Shown piece by piece: positions 1-7,517 of a stretch of 20,484 bases of DNA (within the stretch, counting starts at the first letter, position 1; each line of letters opens with the position of its first letter). A model generated the notes under the pieces. The model did no database searches, was not told the origin of the DNA, and was given only the letters and a program-made list of their open reading frames with translations. The position numbers were made by a program, and so were the translations under genes. The stretch covers positions 1 to 20,484 of the forward strand of contig JAODBP010000185.1 of the NCBI GenBank assembly GCA_025464025.1, in the 5' to 3' direction. This DNA comes from Actinomycetes bacterium (GTDB lineage Bacteria; Actinomycetota; Acidimicrobiia; Acidimicrobiales; CADCSY01).

Positions 1-1
1 G

Positions 2-976
2 TCAGCCTTCGACGAGGTCGAGGGCCCTCGTGATGTTGGCCATCGAGCGGTCGGCGGCCATGGCGTCGTCGGGGCGGGACCCGTCGAGCCGGGAGCGCTG
101 GTAGACGCCCTCCAGGAGGATCGCGAGGCGGAAGTTGTAGAGCACGTCGTAGTAGCGGAGGTCGGGCACGTCGCCGAGGCCCCGCCGCCGGGCGTAGCGG
201 TCGACGATCTCGGCCCGGTCGGGCCACCCGTCGCCCTGGAAGGCGCTGCACCAGATCTCGGTGAAGCCGGCCAGGTCGAGCAGCGGGTCGCCGATGGTCG
301 CCGTCTCCCAGTCGAGGATCGCCGTCACCCGGACCGGGCGGTCGTCGCTGACCAGCAGGTTCATCATGTGGTAGTCGGCGTGGATGATCGTCGGCGACCA
401 GTCGGTGGGGAGGTGCGCCTCCAGCCAGCGGCCGACGTCTCGCACGCCGGGCAGGCGGTCGGTGCCGTAGCCGTCGTACTGCCGCGTCCACCGACCGACC
501 TGGCGCTGGTGGAAGTCGTCGGGCCGACCGAAGCCGTCGAGCCGGTCGCGCCACTCGACGCGGTGGAGGGCGGCGAGGGCATCGGTCACGGCCAAGGTCG
601 CTTCCCGACGGACCTCGGGGTCGGCCGGGAGCGCCACGGGCGGGATGCCGGCGACATCGCCCATCAGGTAGAACGCGCAGCCGATCACGGTCGTGTCGTC
701 GCAGAGGGCGATGGCCTCGGGGTGGGGGACGCCGGTGCCGGCCAGGGCCGAGAGGACCCGGAACTCGCGGCGCATGCCGTCGTCGGCCCGCTCGATGGCC
801 ACCTTGGCCGGTCGGCGGAGGACGAAGCGGCGGTCGCCCCGCTCGACCCGGAACATGGCGTTGGAGAGGCCGCCGGCGAGGCGGGTCGCCTCGATCGGCT
901 GGCCCGGGGCGATGCCCTGGGCGTCGAGCCAGGCGGCGATCGGCTCGCCCGGGAACAGCGGATCGGGCTCGGCCAC
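2..976 (-). CDS. Phosphotransferase (APH/ACAD10-11 kinase-type) family protein
   Basis: A 324-residue protein with the aminoglycoside-phosphotransferase fold. The catalytic loop has H199, D201 and N206 (HADYHMMN), and the metal-binding DWE starts at D222. The nucleotide-binding N-lobe carries VLRRP near 52-56. It starts with GTG at 974-976 and the TGA is complete at 2-4. This family resembles the kinase half of animal ACAD10/ACAD11 more than drug-resistance enzymes. In those proteins it phosphorylates the hydroxyl of 4-hydroxyacyl-CoA before elimination by the dehydrogenase half. The neighbour across 27 bp is an ACAD10/11-like dehydrogenase, which supports the same role here; the substrate is inferred. 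A TAATCT box (984-989) lies 7 nt before the start, so the message is probably leaderless. It could also be a kinase for another small alcohol. Confidence 0.9.
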   Translation of the reverse strand: MAEPDPLFPGEPIAAWLDAQGIAPGQPIEATRLAGGLSNAMFRVERGDRRFVLRRPAKVAIERADDGMRREFRVLSALAGTGVPHPEAIALCDDTTVIGCAFYLMGDVAGIPPVALPADPEVRREATLAVTDALAALHRVEWRDRLDGFGRPDDFHQRQVGRWTRQYDGYGTDRLPGVRDVGRWLEAHLPTDWSPTIIHADYHMMNLLVSDDRPVRVTAILDWETATIGDPLLDLAGFTEIWCSAFQGDGWPDRAEIVDRYARRRGLGDVPDLRYYDVLYNFRLAILLEGVYQRSRLDGSRPDDAMAADRSMANITRALDLVEG

Positions 977-1003
977 GACGGCGAGATTACAGTGTTATTC
1001 CCT
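977..1003. promoter_or_regulatory. Divergent promoter between kinase and acyl-CoA dehydrogenase
   Basis: This 27-bp gap is AT-rich against its surroundings and separates two divergent start codons. On the minus strand TAATCT (984-989) matches the actinobacterial TANNNT -10 and ends 7 nt before the GTG of the kinase, as expected for leaderless transcription. On the plus strand TACAGT (988-993) ends 10 nt before ATG 1004; TGTTAT (993-998) is an alternative. The two candidate boxes overlap by two bases. No Shine-Dalgarno sequence precedes either start. No good -35 was found on either side. Confidence 0.5.
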
Positions 1004-2296
1004 ATGGCGTGGGACTTCGAGACCGACCCCGACTTCCAGGTGCACCTGGACTGGATTCGCGACCTGATCGACACCGAGATCATCCCGTTGGAACCGGTGC
1101 TGGGGTCGCTCACCCGGGAGGAGGCGACGGCGATCCGCGACCACCTCCGGGGCCGGGTGAAGGACCAGGGCCTCTGGGGTGCCTTCCTCGACGAGGAGCT
1201 CGGCGGGCTGGGCTGGGGCCAGCTCAAGCTGGCCCTCATGTCCGAGCAGATCGGGCGCTCGATGTGGTCGATGACCATCTTCGGCACTCAGGCCCCCGAC
1301 TCCGGGAACATGGAGCTGCTGGCCCACGGTGCCACCGACGAGCAGAAGGAGCGGTGGCTCTGGCCCAACTACCGGGGCGAGGTGCAGAGCGCGTTCGCCC
1401 TGACCGAGCCCCACCACGCCGGCTCCGACCCGACCCGGCTCGGCACCACCGCCACCAAGGACGGGAGTGAGTGGGTCATCGACGGTGAGAAGTGGATGAT
1501 CACCAACGCGTCGGTCGCCGACTTCATCCTCGTGTTCGCCGAGACCAGCCCCGAGGGCCGGCCCCACCGCCACGCCTCGGTGTTCGTCGTCCCGGCCGGC
1601 ACGCCCGGCCTCGAGATCGTCCGCGACATCCCGACGATGTCGCACCCGGAGGCGTCGTACGGCCGGCAGGGCAACCACGCCTACCTCCGCCTCAACGGGG
1701 TGCGGGTGCCCGAGGACCACCTCATCGGCCAGCCCGGCGACGGCTTCGTGCTGGCCCAGAAGCGGCTCGGTGGCGGCCGCATCCACCACGCCATGCGGTG
1801 GCTGGGCCAGGCCCAGCGGAGCTTCGACATCATGTGCGAGCGGGCCGTGAGCCGCGAGTCGCACGGCAAGGTGCTGGGCGGCCACCAGATGATCCAGGAC
1901 TACGTGGCCCTCTCCCACATGGAGATCGAGTCGGCCCGGCTGCTCACGTTCCGCACGGCCTGGAACATGGACCGCCTCGGCGCATCCGCCGTCCGTCACG
2001 AGCTCGGGATGGTCAAGGCCCTGGTGTCCAAGGTCGTGCTCGACGTGCTCGACCGCACGATCCAGGTGTGCGGCGCCCTCGGCTACTCGAGCGAGCTGCC
2101 GGTCGAGAGCTGGTACCGCAGCACCCGGTTCGGCCCCATCGGCGACGGCCCCGACGAGCTGCACAAGAGCGTGCTGGCCCGCACCCTGCTGAAGGGCTAC
2201 AAGCCGGTCGACGGCTGGCCCACCGAACACATCCCGAGCCGGCTGCCGGCGGCCGAGGCCAAGCGGGACGAGCTGCTGTCATTGGCCGGCGCATGA
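1004..2296 (+). CDS. Acyl-CoA dehydrogenase, ACAD10/11-like
   Basis: A 430-residue FAD-dependent acyl-CoA dehydrogenase covering the whole family fold: helical N-domain (1-125), beta domain beginning FALTEPHHAGSD (131-142) with GEKWMITNAS at 161-170, and C-terminal helical domain from GGGRIHHAMR (257-265). In MCAD-type enzymes the catalytic base is the Glu of a YEGT motif; here the aligned segment is GDGPDE with Asp381, as in the ACAD10/11 branch. ATG 1004 is chosen because upstream in-frame codons run antisense through the kinase gene and the protein begins at the normal family N-terminus. Its stop overlaps the start of the dehydrogenase gene that follows (ATGA), so the two are probably translated together. 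Likely substrates are branched or 4-hydroxylated acyl-CoAs (inference). Confidence 0.93.
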   Translation: MAWDFETDPDFQVHLDWIRDLIDTEIIPLEPVLGSLTREEATAIRDHLRGRVKDQGLWGAFLDEELGGLGWGQLKLALMSEQIGRSMWSMTIFGTQAPDSGNMELLAHGATDEQKERWLWPNYRGEVQSAFALTEPHHAGSDPTRLGTTATKDGSEWVIDGEKWMITNASVADFILVFAETSPEGRPHRHASVFVVPAGTPGLEIVRDIPTMSHPEASYGRQGNHAYLRLNGVRVPEDHLIGQPGDGFVLAQKRLGGGRIHHAMRWLGQAQRSFDIMCERAVSRESHGKVLGGHQMIQDYVALSHMEIESARLLTFRTAWNMDRLGASAVRHELGMVKALVSKVVLDVLDRTIQVCGALGYSSELPVESWYRSTRFGPIGDGPDELHKSVLARTLLKGYKPVDGWPTEHIPSRLPAAEAKRDELLSLAGA

Positions 2297-3033
2297 CCTT
2301 CGAGGGGAAGGTCGTGGTGGTCACCGGCTCGAGTCGGGGCCTGGGCAAGGCCATGGCCCTCGGGTTCGCCGACGCCGGGGCGGACGTGGTCGTGTCGAGC
2401 CGGAAGCTCGACGCCTGCCAGCCGGTGGTCGACCAGATCCGGGCCAAGGGCCGGCGCTCGATCGGCGTCGCCGCCCACGTCGGCCGGTGGGACGACTGCG
2501 CCGCGTTGGTCGAGGCCACCGTCGCCGAGTTCGGCCGCATCGACGTGCTGGTGAACAACGCCGGCATCGCCCCCGTGGCCCCGTCGCTGGCTGGCATCAC
2601 CGAGGAGCTCTTCGACAAGACGATGGCCGTGAACCTCAAGGGCCCGGTGCGCCTCACCGGCCTGGCCGCCGAGCACATGGCGCCGGGCTCGGCCGTGGTG
2701 AACATCAGCTCCAAGGCCTCGACCCACAACAGCCCGCTGACCTACGTCTACGGCGCGGCCAAGGCCGGGCTCAACTCGTTCACCCGGGCCGCGGCGCAGG
2801 AGCTGGGCCCGAAGGGGATCCGCGTGAACTGCATCGTGTGCGGCACGTTCATGACCGACAGCCTGGCCGTGAGCATCCCGACCGAGGAGGCCCGGGCCAA
2901 TGTGGCGGCCGGCATCAGCGTGGGCCGGGTGGCCGAGCCGGAGGAGATCGTCGGCACGGCCCTCTGGATGGCGAGCGACGCCTCGTCCTACCTCAACGGG
3001 CAGAGCATCCTGCTCGACGGGGGCGGCGGCTAG
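2293..3033 (+). CDS. Short-chain dehydrogenase/reductase (SDR)
   Basis: A 246-residue classical SDR, full family length. It shows the cofactor motif TGSSRGLG (11-18), NNAG (88-91), structural N114, and the catalytic triad S140, Y153 and K157 (YGAAK). The C-terminus ends in the usual NGQSILLDGG. Arg37 following the second beta strand (SSRK, 35-38) suggests NADP(H) preference, by analogy. ATG 2293 overlaps the preceding stop as ATGA, so it is coupled to the acyl-CoA dehydrogenase and probably oxidises or reduces a hydroxy- or oxo-acyl intermediate of the same route. Its TAG stop is shared in a CTAG palindrome with the convergent gene downstream. The exact substrate is unknown. Confidence 0.93.
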   Translation: MTFEGKVVVVTGSSRGLGKAMALGFADAGADVVVSSRKLDACQPVVDQIRAKGRRSIGVAAHVGRWDDCAALVEATVAEFGRIDVLVNNAGIAPVAPSLAGITEELFDKTMAVNLKGPVRLTGLAAEHMAPGSAVVNISSKASTHNSPLTYVYGAAKAGLNSFTRAAAQELGPKGIRVNCIVCGTFMTDSLAVSIPTEEARANVAAGISVGRVAEPEEIVGTALWMASDASSYLNGQSILLDGGGG

Positions 3034-3887
3034 GTCCCGACCGTCGGTCCCAGCAGCGACCGGGGCGGACGTGTCCGGCGCCGGCTCAGGGCGAGCCAGG
3101 TGGCGGCGACGCCGGCCAGGAGCAGGAGGGCGAGCTTCGGGTCGCGGACCGGGGCGGTGGCCGCCTGCACGACCATCGGCACGATCGCCGTCGACCGCGG
3201 CTCGGCCGTCGGTGCGGTGGTCGTGGGCGCCGACCCGACGGCGACCGATCCGGGGAACACCGGGGGAGGTCCCACGACGTAACCGCCGCTGGCGTCGTCG
3301 CTCCCGCCGTGGAGGTCGATCGACCGATCGTCCGGTGGGGCGAAGACCACCGAGAACGGGGTCGCCCCCGCCGCCGGCACGATGGCCACGTCGAGCACGC
3401 CGTCCTTGGTCAGCTCGGCGGCGAGCGGGAAGGTGACGGACGTGCCGTCGCCGCTCACCGCACCGGCGGCGCACGGCTCGTCGTAGGTCGGCCGCGAGAA
3501 CCACGGCCCGGCGCCGTCCTCGGCGTTCCACGCCGACGTCGTGGCGCAGGCCCGGAGCTCGGCGGTGAGGGCCGTCGAGCCGGCGGCGGTGCGGAGGACG
3601 AGGGTGCCGCGGCTCCCGGGCGTGGTCGTGGTGTGCACGGCGCCGTAGGCAACGGTCCCGGACAGGGCGCCGGCGGGCACCACGTCGGCCAGCGACGGGT
3701 TGGCCGCGGCGGCCAGGTGCTGGACGAGGAGGCCGCCGGCCGGGACGTTCGGCGGCGACGGCAGCCGCGCCTCGGGCAGCTGCTGCGGCTCGTACCACCA
3801 CGAGGCGAGCTCGGGCGCGGCGGCCGAGGCCGCGCCGACGGGGGTGGCGGCGAGCACGAGGGCGAGCAGGGCGAGCAGCCGCCTCAT
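3030..3887 (-). CDS. Exported, C-terminally membrane-anchored protein of unknown function
   Basis: A 285-residue protein I do not recognise by name. It has a Sec-type signal peptide (MRRLLALLALVLAATPVGA, then ASA; cleavage near 22), an extracytoplasmic body (about 25-215) with a single cysteine pair (C114, C139), and a Pro/Thr/Ala-rich spacer (about 208-248). One transmembrane helix (251-268) and a basic cytoplasmic tail (SRRRTRPPR) follow. The stretch around 115-135 (TTSAW, then GPWFSRPTYD) faintly recalls beta-sandwich domains of the DNRLRE kind, but this is weak. No sortase motif is present. ATG 3885-3887 overlaps the stop of the fused transporter ATPase (ATGA), so it is the last gene of the transporter operon and is presumably made with it. 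A role as an extracytoplasmic accessory or cell-wall spacer is inference. Confidence 0.8.
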   Translation of the reverse strand: MRRLLALLALVLAATPVGAASAAAPELASWWYEPQQLPEARLPSPPNVPAGGLLVQHLAAAANPSLADVVPAGALSGTVAYGAVHTTTTPGSRGTLVLRTAAGSTALTAELRACATTSAWNAEDGAGPWFSRPTYDEPCAAGAVSGDGTSVTFPLAAELTKDGVLDVAIVPAAGATPFSVVFAPPDDRSIDLHGGSDDASGGYVVGPPPVFPGSVAVGSAPTTTAPTAEPRSTAIVPMVVQAATAPVRDPKLALLLLAGVAATWLALSRRRTRPPRSLLGPTVGT

Positions 3888-5470
3888 GCCGGCGCCGCCC
3901 GAAGCGGCTCCCGTCGGGCCCGTCGACCCGAGCGGCGGATGGTGGCCGGGTCGCCGCCCAGGTAGGACGCGACGACGCGCGGGTCGGCGAGGACCACGTC
4001 GGGTCGGCCCCGGAGCAGCACCCGACCCTGGTCGAGGGCGAGGAGCTCGTCGGCGACGGCGGTGAGGAGCGGCACGTCGTGCTCGACCACGACGAGGGCG
4101 CAGCCGGTCTCCGACTGGACCCGGCGGAGCAGCGGCGCCAGGGCCTCGGCCTCCTTCTGGGCCAGCCCGGCGCCGGGCTCGTCGAGGAGCAGCACGGCCG
4201 GCCGGTGGGCGACGGCCAGGGCCAGGTCGACGACCCGCCGGGTGCCGGTCGACAGGTCGCCGATCGCCGCGGTGCGGTGGTCGCCCAGGCCGAGCAGCTC
4301 GACGAGCTCGTCGACGGTGAACGCCACGTCGGCCTCCTGCTCCCGGGCCGCGGGCAGGTCGAGGGCGGCGGAGAGCTGGTCGCGCACCTCGAGGTGGCGG
4401 TCGAGGCCGACGGCCAGGCACTCCTGGACGGTGAGGGAGGGGAAGAGTCGGGCGTCCTGGAACGACCGCCCGAGGCCGAGCCGAGCCCGGCGGTGGGTCG
4501 GCAGGCGGGAGACGTCGCGCCCGCCGATCGCCACCGTGCCGGCGTCGGCCGGGAGGGCGCCGGACACCAGGTCGAGCACCGTGGTCTTGCCGGCCCCGTT
4601 GGGACCGAGGAGCCCGAGGCTGGCGCCCGCACCCACGTCGAAGCTGACGTCGTCGACGGCGACGGCACCGCCGAACCGCTTGCGCAGCCCCTCGACGGCG
4701 AGGGCGGGCGGCCCGTCGATCGACGCCGGGCGGGGTGCGGCGGGGGTTCCGGCCGAGGGGAGGAACACCGAGCGGAGGAGGTCGTCCCGCCCGAGGAGGC
4801 CGGCGGTGGCGCCGGTGTAGCGAACCTGGCCCTTCTCGAGGAAGTAGGCCCGCTCGGCGACGGTGAGGGCGACGTTCACCGACTGCTCGACGAGGAGGAC
4901 GGTCGTGCCCTCGGCGTTGATCCGGCGGACGGCCTCGAGCAGGGTCCCGACGACGGTGGGCGCCAGCCCGAGCGACAGCTCGTCGATGACGAGCAGGCGG
5001 GGCTGGGCCACGAAGGCGAGCCCGAGGGCGAGCTGCTGCTGCTCGCCGCCCGAGAGGTCGCCGCCGAGCTGCTCCCAGCGCTCGCCCAGCCGGGGGAACA
5101 GGTCGAGCACCTCGGCCTGGCGCTCGTCCGCGGCGCGGGAGTCGGGCACGGCCCACCGACCCATGCGGAAGTGCTCGGCCACGCTGAGGGTGGGGAACGT
5201 GGCCTTGCCGCCCGGCACGTGGACGACGCCGGCCGAGGTGACGGCGGCCGGCCCGGCGTGGGTGACGTCGTTCCCGTCGAAGGTGATGGTGCCGGCGATC
5301 GGGTCGACGAGCTGCGACACGGCCCGCAGCAGGGTCGACTTCCCGGCGCCGTTCGTCCCGAGCAGGGCGACCACCTCGCCCTCGGCCACCTCGAGGTCGA
5401 TGCCGAACAGGATCTGGACCGGGCCGTAGGCCACCTCCAGCCCCTCGCACGTCAGCAGTGGCGCGCTCAT
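3884..5470 (-). CDS. Fused branched-chain amino acid-type ABC ATPase (LivF-LivG)
   Basis: A 528-residue protein containing two complete ABC ATPase domains. Domain 1 (about 5-235) is LivF-like: Walker A GTNGAGKST (38-46), signature LSGGEQQQ (139-146), Walker B LLVIDE (159-164), and Gln196 in VEQS where most ATPases have the H-loop His, as in LivF. Its Q-loop position is Gly87 (VPGG) instead of Gln. Domain 2 (about 255-510) is LivG-like: Walker A GPNGAGKTT (289-297), Q338, degenerate signature LSTGTRR (406-412), Walker B VLLLDE (426-431) and H464. The linker (about 236-254) is Pro/Ala-rich. Separate LivF and LivG proteins are normally about 235 and 255 residues, so this is a clean fusion in F-then-G order. 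Its ATG overlaps the permease stop (ATGA). It powers the adjacent permease at the inner face of the membrane. Confidence 0.95.
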   Translation of the reverse strand: MSAPLLTCEGLEVAYGPVQILFGIDLEVAEGEVVALLGTNGAGKSTLLRAVSQLVDPIAGTITFDGNDVTHAGPAAVTSAGVVHVPGGKATFPTLSVAEHFRMGRWAVPDSRAADERQAEVLDLFPRLGERWEQLGGDLSGGEQQQLALGLAFVAQPRLLVIDELSLGLAPTVVGTLLEAVRRINAEGTTVLLVEQSVNVALTVAERAYFLEKGQVRYTGATAGLLGRDDLLRSVFLPSAGTPAAPRPASIDGPPALAVEGLRKRFGGAVAVDDVSFDVGAGASLGLLGPNGAGKTTVLDLVSGALPADAGTVAIGGRDVSRLPTHRRARLGLGRSFQDARLFPSLTVQECLAVGLDRHLEVRDQLSAALDLPAAREQEADVAFTVDELVELLGLGDHRTAAIGDLSTGTRRVVDLALAVAHRPAVLLLDEPGAGLAQKEAEALAPLLRRVQSETGCALVVVEHDVPLLTAVADELLALDQGRVLLRGRPDVVLADPRVVASYLGGDPATIRRSGRRARREPLRAAPA

Positions 5471-7500
5471 GTCGCCCACCGCACGACTCGACCCCGGGCC
5501 GATTCCAGGAGCTGGCCCAACCCGCCGGGGGCGAACAGCAGCACGACGAGGAGCCCGGGCCCCGACACCAGCAGGTCGGCCCCGGCGAAGAGGTGGCGGT
5601 CGCCGAAGAGCCGTACGCCGTCGATGAGCACGGCCGCCGCGATCGTGCCCGGCAGCGAGGTGAGGCCGCCGATGGCGACGGCGAGGAACACCAGCAGGCT
5701 GGGGGCCACGCCGTAGGTCGCGGGGTCGACCGCCTGCTGCTGGTAGGCGAGCAGGGCGCCGGCCAACCCGGCGATGGCACCGGAGGTGGCGAAGGCGCCG
5801 AGCCGGGTGCGCACGAGGTCGATCCCGAAGGCGGCGGCGCCCTTGGGGTTGTCGCGGGTGGCGAGCAGCACCCGGCCGGTGCGGTTGCGGCGGACGGCCC
5901 GGGCGACGCCGACGACGAGGGCGAGGACGACGACGGTGAAGAAGTAGAAGGCGAGGGGGTCGCTCAGGTCGATCCGGCCGAAGAGGAGCGGCGGGCGGAT
6001 CCTGGGAGCGTCGCCGCCGGGCAGGACCCCGATGTCGGCCAGCACGTAGCGGGGGTCGAGGAAGTAGTACTCGCAGGCGGCGGCGAAGGCGAGGGTCACC
6101 ACGGCGAGGTAGATGCCGGGGAGGCGCAGGGCGGGCAGCCCGAGCAGGGTGGCGACGAGGGCCCCTGCCGCGGTGGCGGCGGCGAGGGCGACGAAGAGGT
6201 CGACGTCGTGGTTGGCGGCCAACCCGCCACCGACGGCGGCGCCGACCGCGACCAGCCCGAACTGGCCCAGGCTGACCTGCCCGGCCCAGCCGGAGAGCAC
6301 GACCATCGAGACGGCCACGATGGCGAAGATCACGATGGCGGCGAGGTCGCCCCGGTCGCCGGGGCCGACGGCGTAGGGCGCGCCGACGGCGATGCCGGCC
6401 ACCGCCAGCCCGGCGGCGGCGCGGGCGGCACGGATCCGAGGCAGGTGGGCGACGGCCCGGGGGAGCGGTCGGTGCTCGCGAACCGCCTGCCACGTGCTCT
6501 GCGCCGCGTCCTGGGCCCGAGAGACGGTGCCTCGCCGGAGGGCGAGGGCGACCAGCACCACGGCGACCATCAGGGCGTAGGCGAGGTTGGCGCTGCCCGA
6601 CGCGGCGAACGAGGCCTGCTCCAGGATGCCGACGCCGATGCCGGCGACCAGGGCGACGGGCAGGTCGTCGAAGCGGGCGATGGCCGCGGCGGCGAGGGAG
6701 AACAGCAGGATGCCGGGGCCGAGGCTGCCGTCGACCGGGACGCCGAACAGCGGGCCGCGGAGGAAGATGGTCAGGGCGCCGAAGAGGCCGGCCACGGCCC
6801 ACGCCAGGGTCTGCACCCGCCCGACCGGGATGCCGAGGAGCGTGGCTCGCTCGCTGTTCTCCGCCGCGGCCCGGAGGGCGATGCCGTACCGCGACCGCCG
6901 CAGGAAGAGGGCGAGGCCGCCGGCCAGCCCGGCGGCGACCAGCACGGCGACGAGCTGGTCGCCCGTCACCAGCGGACCCCCGGTGGCGTCGTGGACCACC
7001 GTGCCTCGGAAGGGGGTGGGCACCCGGGCGAGCTGCTCGCCCGACGAGCCGAGCCAGCCCGGCACCTGGAGGGCGACGAACGACAGGGCCTGCGACACGC
7101 CGAGGGTGGCGACGGTGAGGATGAGCCGCGGGCTCGACCGGAACCGGCGGATCACCACCACCTCGACGAGCGCCCCGAGGAGCAGGCCACCCCCGACGGC
7201 GATGGCGAGGGCGACCGGGTACGGCAGCCCGTGACGGCTGAGGAGCAGGAGGGCGGCGACCGAGGGCACGGCGCCGATCGACGCCACGGCGAAGTTGATG
7301 ACCCGGTGGCTGCGGTGCACCAGCACCAGGCCGACGGCGACGATGCCGTAGAGCACGCCGACTGCCGTGCCGCTCACCAGGAGCCCGATCGAGCCGGCCA
7401 GCACGACCCGGACGACGATCAGGTAGGCGGCGATGCCGAGTGCCCACCCGGCCAGGCGGGCCGGCCGGGGGTGGGCCGCGACCAGGGTGAGGCCAGGCAT
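5467..7500 (-). CDS. Fused branched-chain amino acid-type ABC permease (LivH-LivM)
   Basis: A 677-residue integral membrane protein joining both permease subunits. The LivH half (about 15-322) carries the ATPase-coupling loop RAAAENSERATLLGI to GRVQTLAWAVAGL (about 210-239). A hydrophilic linker (322-360) follows. The LivM half has the hallmark SGWAGQVSLGQFGL (403-416), LPGIYLAVVTLAF (460-472) and its own coupling loop LATRDNPKGAAAFGI (546-560). Total size equals the usual LivH plus LivM. I chose ATG 7500; an in-frame GTG at 7515 adds five residues and also avoids the upstream stop, so the start is uncertain. It lies 17 nt after the binding-protein gene and overlaps the ATPase gene by 4 nt. 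Transported substrate: possibly amino acids, but this superfamily also takes amides, urea and aromatic or aliphatic acids. Confidence 0.95.
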   Translation of the reverse strand: MPGLTLVAAHPRPARLAGWALGIAAYLIVVRVVLAGSIGLLVSGTAVGVLYGIVAVGLVLVHRSHRVINFAVASIGAVPSVAALLLLSRHGLPYPVALAIAVGGGLLLGALVEVVVIRRFRSSPRLILTVATLGVSQALSFVALQVPGWLGSSGEQLARVPTPFRGTVVHDATGGPLVTGDQLVAVLVAAGLAGGLALFLRRSRYGIALRAAAENSERATLLGIPVGRVQTLAWAVAGLFGALTIFLRGPLFGVPVDGSLGPGILLFSLAAAAIARFDDLPVALVAGIGVGILEQASFAASGSANLAYALMVAVVLVALALRRGTVSRAQDAAQSTWQAVREHRPLPRAVAHLPRIRAARAAAGLAVAGIAVGAPYAVGPGDRGDLAAIVIFAIVAVSMVVLSGWAGQVSLGQFGLVAVGAAVGGGLAANHDVDLFVALAAATAAGALVATLLGLPALRLPGIYLAVVTLAFAAACEYYFLDPRYVLADIGVLPGGDAPRIRPPLLFGRIDLSDPLAFYFFTVVVLALVVGVARAVRRNRTGRVLLATRDNPKGAAAFGIDLVRTRLGAFATSGAIAGLAGALLAYQQQAVDPATYGVAPSLLVFLAVAIGGLTSLPGTIAAAVLIDGVRLFGDRHLFAGADLLVSGPGLLVVLLFAPGGLGQLLESARGRVVRWAT

Positions 7501-7517
7501 GGTCGGAGAAGCCACCG

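Noticed and set aside
2..976. Aminoglycoside resistance gene
   Set aside because: The fold is shared, but pairing with an ACAD10/11-like dehydrogenase and the lack of mobile context favour a metabolic kinase.
368..1003. In-frame upstream extension of the acyl-CoA dehydrogenase to 642 residues
   Set aside because: It runs antisense through the well-supported kinase gene, and the family N-terminus begins at ATG 1004.
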